Source: Bacteroidota bacterium
GTDB lineage: Bacteria > Bacteroidota > Bacteroidia > Flavobacteriales > Weeksellaceae
Length of the DNA stretch: 64,000 nucleotides
Assembly: GCA_023461035.1 (NCBI GenBank)
Contig: JAEWOD010000033.1
Span: 53,572-117,571, forward strand
Direction of reading: 5' to 3'
Positions 51,787-59,011 of this stretch are shown piece after piece. Under the pieces are notes generated by a model. That model had not been told where the DNA came from, made no database searches, and saw only the letters and a program-made list of their open reading frames with translations. The first letter of the stretch is position 1, and each line of letters starts with the position of its first letter. A program made the translations under genes and the position numbers.

Positions 51787-51794
51787 CAAATTTA
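51787..51794 (-). promoter_or_regulatory. -7 box (TAAATTTG) of cmk
   Basis: Perfect TAnnTTTG ending 4 bp before the cmk start codon. Confidence 0.55.
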
Positions 51795-51830
51795 GAAATT
51801 AGAAATCAGAGTTCAACATAAATTTTATTT

Positions 51831-52000
51831 GGGCGTGCCCCCGTTGTTTCAAAAGTAGAAACCTGAGTTCGTTTAAAGATAAAAACAAAATCATAGCGCA
51901 ACGGGGTCAGGCTCTCGGCACTCGCTTCCTCACCTTACCCTTCGAGAACCTCAGGGTGCGGCGCGGAGAGCTCAAACAAATGCCTCCATCCTTCACGCGG
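51831..52000. repeat. GC-rich dispersed repeat between porQ and cmk
   Basis: A block much richer in GC than its surroundings, starting GGGCGTGCCCCCGTTG and containing CAACGGGG (51899-51906, inverse of CCCCGTTG at 51839-51846), GGTCAGGCTCTCGGCACTCG, CCCTTCGAGAACCTCAGGG and TGCCTCCATCCTTCACGCGG. These phrases look like a repeat family I associate with Flavobacteriia intergenic regions; no reading frame of interest. Confidence 0.65.
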
Positions 52001-52074
52001 GCAAAACCCGAACAAATAGCATTTTTCCGAAATTCCCTTCCGAACTTCGAATTTCGACCAACGGTTTTTGAAAA

Positions 52075-53097
52075 TTAATAATAGGGGTTGCTGCGCCAAT
52101 AGTTGCTTCCTTGGATCAATCGGTCGAGATTGATGATCATTCCGAAATGGTTAGAGTTGGCACCTTTATAATAATTGGCGTGAGCAAATTCAAATCGGAA
52201 TGAACTGATGCGGATTCCAAATCCATAGGTCAATCCGGCAAAAGTGCGTTTGTCTTCCAGCGCCAATTCGTTTCCTCGTTTAAAGTTATAGCCGAGTCTT
52301 ATGTTAAATCCTCTGCCGGGAAACAATTCGCCTCCTATGGAAATATGGTCAATTACTTTTCTTCCGAAACCGACTTCCTGTCCGTTTTCATTGTACGGCA
52401 TGGAAATATCAAATTTTTGCAAATCATGTAACGTCATGCTCAGTTCCAACGGAACATATTCCAACCGATGAGAAATCCCCAGATTAATCTGTAGCGGCAT
52501 TTTTTCTTTGGTTCCGGCATAAGTTTGAAGCTGGGTTCCGACATTTCGTACAGCCAAAGCTACATTTGTATTATAATCAATATCATGGAAAACCAAACCA
52601 AAATCGGCCGCAATGGCATGAGACGAATAGGTTTCAATCCTCGAATTGATATATTTGGCATTGACACCTACGGTAAAAAAATCGCTTAAATTTCTGGCAT
52701 AACCCACTACGATAGCTGCATCCTTTGCGCTGAAATCCCCTGTTGCATTGTCATTTTCATCATATCCACGAAAATCACCGTAATCTACATATTGCCCGTG
52801 AATGGCAAAAAATTCGTCGTCATCGTACTGATAAACGGCCGAAACCGTCCCAAAATTTACGTCTGTAAGATAATTGACATAGTTGATGCCTAACTGACCA
52901 TGTGATTGTTCGTTCATTAAGGCCGGATTCCAATAAGACATATTGGGATCTGCATCCCAAGCCGATTGTGCATTTCCGCCTAAGGCGGCTTGTCGCGGCG
53001 AAGTGGTGATGTTGACAAACTCATATACGCGCGTACCATCTTGGGCGGAAGCCAAAATAGTTAGGAATAAAAACAAGAGCGTAAGCTTTTTTGTCAT
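52075..53097 (-). CDS. porQ: Type IX secretion system protein PorQ
   Basis: 340 aa. Signal peptide MTKKLTLLFLFLTILASAQ, then VYEFVNITTSPRQAALGGNA, YWNPALMNEQSHGQLGINYV and a beta-barrel body with the PorV/PorQ-type C-terminus (FGIRISSFRFEFAHANYYKG). PorQ is an outer-membrane barrel that anchors the PorZ part of the T9SS attachment complex, which fixes CTD cargo to the surface; the two cargo proteins at 7227 and 12839 would be clients. The -7 box TACTTTTG ends 4 bp before the ATG. Followed by cmk. Confidence 0.9.
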   Translation of the reverse strand: MTKKLTLLFLFLTILASAQDGTRVYEFVNITTSPRQAALGGNAQSAWDADPNMSYWNPALMNEQSHGQLGINYVNYLTDVNFGTVSAVYQYDDDEFFAIHGQYVDYGDFRGYDENDNATGDFSAKDAAIVVGYARNLSDFFTVGVNAKYINSRIETYSSHAIAADFGLVFHDIDYNTNVALAVRNVGTQLQTYAGTKEKMPLQINLGISHRLEYVPLELSMTLHDLQKFDISMPYNENGQEVGFGRKVIDHISIGGELFPGRGFNIRLGYNFKRGNELALEDKRTFAGLTYGFGIRISSFRFEFAHANYYKGANSNHFGMIINLDRLIQGSNYWRSNPYY

Positions 53098-53101
53098 TCG
53101 G

Positions 53102-53109
53102 CAAAAGTA
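53102..53109 (-). promoter_or_regulatory. -7 box (TACTTTTG) of porQ
   Basis: Perfect TAnnTTTG ending 4 bp before the porQ start codon; leaderless or nearly so. Confidence 0.55.
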
Positions 53110-53214
53110 ACAATAATGTTGATAACGGAATTTGAAGTGTTTTCTTGTATTTGGCAGAAATTATTGGTTCATCATAAGTTTAAAGATCTCTGAAACAAAA
53201 AATGCAAAATTTTT

Positions 53215-53428
53215 AGAGCCTGTTTAAATTTTATTGCTAAAAATTTTATAGCTATTTTGAGATGGATTTTTTGCTTCGTGTTTGAAGATGTATCGGGATA
53301 AATCAAGAATAGGAAGTTGATTGCTTCGTTCCTCGCAATGACATGCTCAAAAAAGAGCATCAAAATTTAGCAAAGATATTCTTTAAGAGCCTTAAAAATA
53401 TATTTCGGTAAAATTTAAACAGGCTCTT
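53215..53428. repeat. GAGCC repeat element with 19-bp perfect terminal inverted repeats and a nested insertion
   Basis: Left terminus AGAGCCTGTTTAAATTTTA (53215-53233) and its exact reverse complement at 53409-53427. Compared with the copy at 51026 it carries about 140 extra bp, which include the palindromic phrase ATTGCTTCGTTCCTCGCAAT (53320-53339) and the hairpin ATGCTC-A6-GAGCAT (53343-53360). The 3' part conserves TTCTTTAAGAGCC and ATATTTCGGTAAAATTTAA. Confidence 0.85.
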
Positions 53429-53531
53429 AACTAAATCGTGGTTTAATATCGGATAAGTTCGCAATAAACACCATCCGATATTAATTTCAAGTGTCTATTT
53501 TTTACAAAATTCAACGAGGAATAATTTTTGC

Positions 53532-53539
53532 TAACTTTG
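53532..53539 (+). promoter_or_regulatory. -7 box (TAACTTTG) of the 45-aa gene
   Basis: Perfect TAnnTTTG, 8 bp before the ATG at 53548. Confidence 0.55.
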
Positions 53540-53547
53540 CCCATGTT

Positions 53548-53685
53548 ATGAAAACAAAACCTAAAAAACTGGAAACCGTAACGCTCAGCATGCAGGAAAT
53601 CTGGCAACAGACCACGCCAAAAGTGCATAAAAGCAAAAAACAATATAACCGCAAAGACAAAGGTTATAAGAAAGATGTTCCTTAA
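53548..53685 (+). CDS. Small basic protein of unknown function
   Basis: 45 aa: MKTKPKKLETVTLSMQEIWQ, then QTTPKVHKSKKQYNRKDKGY and KKDVP. Lys-rich with a short amphipathic centre; no signal peptide or membrane segment. A perfect -7 box 8 bp upstream and a 14-bp stem terminator right after the stop make it a self-contained unit, which supports a real gene. I believe similar small basic proteins occur in other Flavobacteriia; nucleic-acid or ribosome binding would be a guess from charge only. The longer frame from 53491 crosses the promoter and is rejected. Confidence 0.7.
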   Translation: MKTKPKKLETVTLSMQEIWQQTTPKVHKSKKQYNRKDKGYKKDVP

Positions 53686-53689
53686 AAAC

Positions 53690-53720
53690 ACTTTGAAAAA
53701 GTTCTAAACTTTTTCAAAGT
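53690..53720 (+). terminator. Terminator hairpin after the 45-aa gene
   Basis: ACTTTGAAAAAGTT-CTA-AACTTTTTCAAAGT: a perfect 14-bp stem, 3-nt loop, starting 4 bp after the stop codon. Sequence style resembles the palindromes at 37572-37618. Confidence 0.75.
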
Positions 53721-53776
53721 TGATTTCTCTTATTTAATAAATTTCGCAAATCAAAACCCTCAACTTTCTACAAAAG

Positions 53777-53808
53777 GAAATTCCCCTCCTTTGGAAGGGT
53801 TAGGGGAG
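53777..53808. repeat. GC-rich palindromic repeat overlapping the alaS 3' end
   Basis: TTCCCCTCC-TTT-GGAAGGGTTAGGGGAGG. The alaS stop codon (53800-53802) and its last codons lie inside the repeat, so the protein's final residues (ILP) come from it. Confidence 0.75.
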
Positions 53809-56412
53809 GATTCTCGCTTTCTCCAAAACCCTATCCAATCCGGTTACATCTTTTCCTCCGGCGGTTGCAAAGAAAGGCTGCCCACCACCGCCTCCGTGGA
53901 TTTCTTTTGCCAGATCACGTACGATTTGTCCGGCGTTGAATCCTTTTTCGGCAACGAGATTATCGGAAATTGCTACTGTGATAGACGGTTTCCCATCTGC
54001 ATCGGAAGCCACGACCAATAAAACATTTTCCAGCTCTTTTCTCAATGGGAAAGCAATTTGTTTGACGGCTTCTGCGCTCAAACTCGTTTTTACGGCAAGG
54101 AAATTAATGCCATTGATGTTTTCAAAAGATTCTTTCCAGGACTCCTTTTCCAGATTGGCTTGTTGAAGGATGAATTTCTCCAGTTGGGATTTCATTTCCT
54201 TATTTTCTTCCAGCAATTTCTGAACGGCATCAATCGGGTCAGCCGGATTTTTCAGTTCGGATAGAATTTGATTGTATTGATGAAATGTTTCTTTTAATTC
54301 TTCAATCGCCGCCAATCCCGTTGTGGCTTCAATTCTTCGAATTCCGGCAGCACTTGAGCTTTCGCTTTGCAGTTTAAACATGATCACATCGGCCGTATTC
54401 TGAACATGCGTTCCACCACATAATTCCACCGAATCTCCAAAAATAATCATACGAACCACATCGCCGTATTTCTCTCCGAAAAGTGCCATCGCACCTTCTT
54501 CCAAAGCTTTTTTAAATGGAACTGTGCGTTTTTCATCCAAAGGAATTCTTTCTGCAATCCGGGTATTGACCCGTGTGATGACTTTCTCCAATTCTTCTTC
54601 AGTCATCTTATTGAAATGTGAAAAGTCAAAACGCAGATAATCCGGCCCTACATAGGAACCTTTTTGCTCCACATGCTTCCCCAAAACATCTCGAAGCGCT
54701 TCATGCAGCAAATGTGTCGCAGTATGATTACGCATGATGTGGTTGCGGCGATCTTTGTCCACCACAGCATGATAGGGTAATTCCGGATATTTGGGAAGTT
54801 CTTTGGTGAAATGAACAATCAGGTTATTTTCCTTTTTGGTATTGATGATTTCAATTTTTTCTCCGCCGACGGCGGATTCGATGAAACCCGTATCTCCCAC
54901 CTGTCCTCCGCTTTCAGCATAGAAAGGTGTGGCTTGGAAAACCAATTGATAAAAAGTTCCGGTTTTATTTTCAACCTGACGATAACGCGTAATTTTCACA
55001 TCTGTTTCCAGATAATCATATCCGATGAATTCTTCCACCGCATCGTCCAATAAAATCGTCCAGTCAGAAGCCGAAAAAGAAGTTGCCGATTTGGAGCGTT
55101 GTTTTTGTTTCTCCATTTCGGATTCAAATCCTTTTTCGTCGATGGTCAGATTTTTTTCTTCGGCAATAATTCTCGACAAATCTGCCGGAAACCCAAACGT
55201 GTCGTACAATTCGAAAACCACATCGCCCGGAATTTGTTTCAATTCCGAATTATTTTGAATGAAATTATCCAAACGAACCAAACCTTGTTCGATGGTTCTT
55301 AAAAAACTCGCTTCTTCTTCCTTAATTACTTCCGTAACCAAATTCGATTGTTTTTCCAATTCAGGGAAAAATTCGCCCATTTGGGCTTTCAAAATCGGAA
55401 TCAATTTATAAATAAAGGCTTCGTTCAAATCCAGAAAACGATAGCCGTAACTGATAGCCCTTCTCAAAATCCGGCGGATGACATAGCCCGCTCCCGAATT
55501 CGACGGCAATTGTCCGTCTGCAATCGCAAACGAAACTGCGCGTAAATGGTCAACTACGACACGAAATGCAACGTCCGTCGTGAATTCATTTCCGTATTTT
55601 TTATCTGAAATTTTTTCTAATTCTTGGATTAAGGGTTGGAAAACATCAGTATCATAATTTGACGTTTTTCCTTGTAAAACCATCGCCAAACGCTCGAATC
55701 CCATTCCGGTGTCGATGCTTTTTGCCGGCAGGATTTCCAACGAACCGTCGGCTTTGCGTAAATATTGCATAAAAACCAAATTCCAGACTTCAATTACCTG
55801 CGGATGATCCTGATTGACCAAATCTCTTCCCGGCGTTAACATTTTTTCTTCTATGGGGCGGATGTCCACATGGATTTCTGAACAAGGCCCGCAAGGCCCT
55901 GTTTCACCCATTTCCCAGAAATTATCTTTTTTATTCCCAAAGAGAATTCTGTCCTCGGCTACATGTTTTTTCCAAAGTTCAAGCGCTTCATCGTCTTGAG
56001 CCGTTCCATCTTTTTCATCACCCTCAAAAACGGTAACATAAAGATTTTCCTTTGGGATTTTATAAACTTCAGTCAACAGTTCCCACGCCCAATCAATGGC
56101 TTCTTTTTTAAAATAATCTCCAAATGACCAGTTCCCCAACATTTCAAACATGGTGTGGTGATAAGTATCTTTCCCTACATCGTCCAAATCGTTGTGTTTT
56201 CCGGAAACACGCAAACATTTTTGGGTATCGGCAATCCTTTGTGAAGTCGGTTTTTTATAGCCCAAAAAGAAATCTTTGAACTGTGCCATCCCTGAATTGT
56301 TGAACATCAGTGTAGGGTCGTCTTTCAGCACGATGGGCGCGGACGGAACGATCAAATGCTCTTTGGATTCGAAAAAATCTAAAAACTGTTTGCGTATCTG
56401 TTTGGAATTCAT
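53800..56412 (-). CDS. alaS: Alanyl-tRNA synthetase
   Basis: 870 aa. Class II catalytic core at the N-terminus (KQIRKQFLDFFESKEHLIVP, FNNSGMAQFKDFFLG, EMGETGPCGPCSEIH), the editing domain zinc ligands in NHTATHLLHEALR (about 563) and ELCGGTHV (about 664), and the C-Ala glycine-rich end HGGGGGQPFFATAGG (about 842). It charges tRNA-Ala and clears Ser/Gly mischarging. The last few residues, ARILP, are encoded within a dispersed palindromic repeat (53777-53808), so the native C-terminus may have been altered slightly. Confidence 0.97.
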   Translation of the reverse strand: MNSKQIRKQFLDFFESKEHLIVPSAPIVLKDDPTLMFNNSGMAQFKDFFLGYKKPTSQRIADTQKCLRVSGKHNDLDDVGKDTYHHTMFEMLGNWSFGDYFKKEAIDWAWELLTEVYKIPKENLYVTVFEGDEKDGTAQDDEALELWKKHVAEDRILFGNKKDNFWEMGETGPCGPCSEIHVDIRPIEEKMLTPGRDLVNQDHPQVIEVWNLVFMQYLRKADGSLEILPAKSIDTGMGFERLAMVLQGKTSNYDTDVFQPLIQELEKISDKKYGNEFTTDVAFRVVVDHLRAVSFAIADGQLPSNSGAGYVIRRILRRAISYGYRFLDLNEAFIYKLIPILKAQMGEFFPELEKQSNLVTEVIKEEEASFLRTIEQGLVRLDNFIQNNSELKQIPGDVVFELYDTFGFPADLSRIIAEEKNLTIDEKGFESEMEKQKQRSKSATSFSASDWTILLDDAVEEFIGYDYLETDVKITRYRQVENKTGTFYQLVFQATPFYAESGGQVGDTGFIESAVGGEKIEIINTKKENNLIVHFTKELPKYPELPYHAVVDKDRRNHIMRNHTATHLLHEALRDVLGKHVEQKGSYVGPDYLRFDFSHFNKMTEEELEKVITRVNTRIAERIPLDEKRTVPFKKALEEGAMALFGEKYGDVVRMIIFGDSVELCGGTHVQNTADVIMFKLQSESSSAAGIRRIEATTGLAAIEELKETFHQYNQILSELKNPADPIDAVQKLLEENKEMKSQLEKFILQQANLEKESWKESFENINGINFLAVKTSLSAEAVKQIAFPLRKELENVLLVVASDADGKPSITVAISDNLVAEKGFNAGQIVRDLAKEIHGGGGGQPFFATAGGKDVTGLDRVLEKARILP

Positions 56413-56654
56413 TTTCTAAAAATTGATTTGCAAAATTCGTGAATTTGATTGAGTTTTTGAAAATAAAATAAATCTTCTTAGGTGAATTCTAAAAAATGCT
56501 CAATAACGGTTAATTAAATCCGTTTAATTTTAAAAAAAATCTATTTGACTGACATCCATTTCATTAAGTTTATTTTATTATTTCCTTAACAACATTCTGT
56601 GGTTTTTTCCCGTTATTTTGTCTGACACAAGAGGAACAAACACACAAAAAGAGA

Positions 56655-57623
56655 ATGGGGATAAAAAAATACAAATACAACGCACAAACCACATCCTTTA
56701 AACCTATTAGAAAACAACGACTTAGAACTTTCCGCAATCTTGCCGCATTTTTAATTGTGACGGCATTTTTCGGAATTATTTCAGGCTTTATTTTCAGTAA
56801 AAAAGTAAATTCTCCTGAAGAGAATACGCTGGCCGCTGAATTGAAAGAAATGAAAATCCAATACGAATTGTTAAATAAAAAAGTAAAACAATCGCAGGAA
56901 GTTTTGAGTCAAATTGAGAATCGTGACAACAATATTTACCGCAGTTATTTTGAGTTGGATCCTATTTCAGATGATGTCCGTAAAGCCGGATTCGGTGGGG
57001 TAAACCGTTATTCAAAATTCACAGATTGGAAATATGGCGACATGGTTTCGGAGGTGGCAAAAAACATAGATGTTTTAAACAAACAAATGGTTGTTCAGTC
57101 CAAATCTTTGGACGAAATCGTCATCAGTGCTAAAGAAAAAGATAAAATGCTGTCGCATCTTCCTGCAATTCAGCCGGTTGCCAACAAAGATCTGACACGT
57201 CTTGCGTCAGGATTCGGAATGCGTATGCACCCGATATTGAAAATCGGTAAAATGCACGCCGGAACAGATTTTGCCGCCCATACCGGGACGCCTATTTATG
57301 CGACCGGAGACGGGAAAGTAAAATTGGCAGGTAGAGAAGGAGGCTATGGAAATGTCGTGATCATCACTCACGGTTATGGCTATGAAACCCTTTATGCACA
57401 CATGAGTAAAGTAAAAGCGAGAACGGGTCAAAATGTAAAACGGGGAGATATCATCGGTTATGTAGGAAGCACGGGGCTTTCCACGGGCCCGCATCTGCAT
57501 TATGAAATCCACAAAGATGGAACACCCATAGATCCGGTATCTTATTTTTATCAGGATGTAAGTCCCGATGAATTTAAAATTTTGCTTGACAAGTCTCAGC
57601 AAATGTCTGTATCTTTGGACTAA
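56655..57623 (+). CDS. M23-family (LytM-type) peptidoglycan metallopeptidase
   Basis: 322 aa. Short cytoplasmic start, one transmembrane segment (LAAFLIVTAFFGIISGFIFS, about 30-50), a coiled-coil (about 60-95), then the M23 domain: HAGTDFAAHTGTPIYATGDG (about 200, zinc His and Asp) and HLHYEIHKDG (about 281, catalytic and zinc His). All zinc ligands are present, so it is probably an active endopeptidase acting on peptidoglycan crosslinks in the periplasm. Its stop codon is directly followed by the MerR-type gene. Confidence 0.93.
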   Translation: MGIKKYKYNAQTTSFKPIRKQRLRTFRNLAAFLIVTAFFGIISGFIFSKKVNSPEENTLAAELKEMKIQYELLNKKVKQSQEVLSQIENRDNNIYRSYFELDPISDDVRKAGFGGVNRYSKFTDWKYGDMVSEVAKNIDVLNKQMVVQSKSLDEIVISAKEKDKMLSHLPAIQPVANKDLTRLASGFGMRMHPILKIGKMHAGTDFAAHTGTPIYATGDGKVKLAGREGGYGNVVIITHGYGYETLYAHMSKVKARTGQNVKRGDIIGYVGSTGLSTGPHLHYEIHKDGTPIDPVSYFYQDVSPDEFKILLDKSQQMSVSLD

Positions 57624-57965
57624 ATGCACATCGAATTACCAGATAAATTGTATTATGGCATTGGCGAAGTTTCCAAGGCATTTGGAGTAAACGCTTCGCT
57701 GATTCGTTTTTGGGAAAAAGAATTTGAGGTGATATCCCCCAAAAAAAACAAAAAAGGTAATCGTTATTTCACCCAACAAGACATCAAAAACCTCAAACTG
57801 ATTTACCATTTGGTCAAAGAACGTGGCTATACGCTGGATGGCGCAAAAACCGCTTTGCAGGAGAAGGGAAACATCAAACAGGAAGTTGAACTGATTGCCC
57901 GAATGGAACTTATTCGCGCTGAATTGGTTAAATTAAAGGAAAGCATGGATTCCAACCCGGAATAA
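57624..57965 (+). CDS. MerR-family transcriptional regulator
   Basis: 113 aa. A single MerR-type winged HTH (LYYGIGEVSKAFGVNASLIR then FWEKEFEVISPKKN, and NRYFTQQDIKNLKLIYHLVK) followed by a short helix for dimerisation; no metal-binding Cys at the C-terminus, so not a metal sensor of the classical kind. Starts at the base after the M23 stop codon, so translation is coupled. Similar short MerR proteins follow M23 genes in Flavobacteriia. Targets unknown. Confidence 0.9.
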   Translation: MHIELPDKLYYGIGEVSKAFGVNASLIRFWEKEFEVISPKKNKKGNRYFTQQDIKNLKLIYHLVKERGYTLDGAKTALQEKGNIKQEVELIARMELIRAELVKLKESMDSNPE

Positions 57966-58057
57966 GAGGCGGAATGGCAAAATGATGAGCGATTGAGTTA
58001 TTTGTTTAAACACTCTCAAACTCAAAAAATAACGCGCTTTCAACTCATCCACTCAAA

Positions 58058-58900
58058 CTACCCTCTGTTTTTTATTTGTATTTTATAGATCAAATTTCTC
58101 GCTGTGTTTCTGGGCACAAATCGTGGTAAAATCGATAGAATTTTACAACTGAACGAAGGCAAACAAACCACTTTTCCTTTTCGCATCGCCCATATTCCGT
58201 ATTCAGCAACTTCTCGCGGTTCACTGTTCATGGAATTAATTTTTGCCTCTTTTTCAGCGCCTACATTTTTACGAAAATTCGTATTGACAACACCCGGGCA
58301 AAGCACGCTGATTTTTACATTTGAATCTTTATTTTCACGCGCTATTGCCTCTGTAAAGGACGTGAGAAAGGCTTTGGTCGAATAATAAACAGACATCAGC
58401 GGCCCCGGTTGAAATCCCGCAAGAGAGGATATGTTTAAAATTTCTCCCTCATTCCGATTCAACATTCCTTTCAGAAATAATTTGGTCAGCGCCATAGGCG
58501 TTGTTACATGCAAACCGGCCATGGTCAATTCCGATTTCAAATTAGTTTCTGTGAAATTCCCAAATACACCAAAACCTGCATTATTGACCAGCCCGAAAAT
58601 GGTTAATTCATTTTCTTCTGTAAAATCATATACTTCTTGTGCAAATGAAACCTGAGAAACATCTTTTACAAATGCCTTAACCTCTACGGAAAATTGGGAC
58701 TGGATTTCTTCTACCGTAGACGCAAGCATTGTCGCATCTATATCGGCTAAAATCAAAGAGTACCCTTCTTCCGCATAAATTTTTGCAAATTCTTTTCCTA
58801 AACCGGAAGCTCCGCCGGTTATGATGATGTATTTATTTCTTTTGATAATACTAAATTTTTGCCCGTAAATATAAATATTTTCTAAAAACACAAAACCCAA
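58058..58900 (-). CDS. Short-chain dehydrogenase/reductase (start codon uncertain)
   Basis: Up to 280 aa. NAD(P)-binding TGGASGLGKEFAKIYAEEG, NNAGFGVFGNF, the catalytic Ser in ISSLAGFQPGP and the Y-x-x-x-K in VYYSTKAFLTS are all present, so it is an active classical SDR; the substrate is unknown. No ATG lies upstream of the Rossmann fold: the open frame begins at TTG (58900), GTG is at 58891, and an ATT (58849) would give a normal-length N-terminus (IIKRNKYIIITGGA). A near -7 box (TATATTTA) lies inside the extended frame, favouring the shorter start. Confidence 0.85.
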   Translation of the reverse strand: MGFVFLENIYIYGQKFSIIKRNKYIIITGGASGLGKEFAKIYAEEGYSLILADIDATMLASTVEEIQSQFSVEVKAFVKDVSQVSFAQEVYDFTEENELTIFGLVNNAGFGVFGNFTETNLKSELTMAGLHVTTPMALTKLFLKGMLNRNEGEILNISSLAGFQPGPLMSVYYSTKAFLTSFTEAIARENKDSNVKISVLCPGVVNTNFRKNVGAEKEAKINSMNSEPREVAEYGIWAMRKGKVVCLPSFSCKILSILPRFVPRNTARNLIYKIQIKNRG

Positions 58901-59011
58901 TAACTTATGTTCAGAACCGCTGATTTTAGAATATTGTTTAAAACTTCTGCCTCGCCGTTTCCCTTAAATTTTCTAACTTTAACCTTTCAATTTGACCCAT
59001 TTTAGCTGCAC

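Noticed and set aside
53215..53428. Insertion sequence
   Set aside because: The element has terminal inverted repeats but is only about 214 bp with no coding capacity, so at most a non-autonomous repeat.
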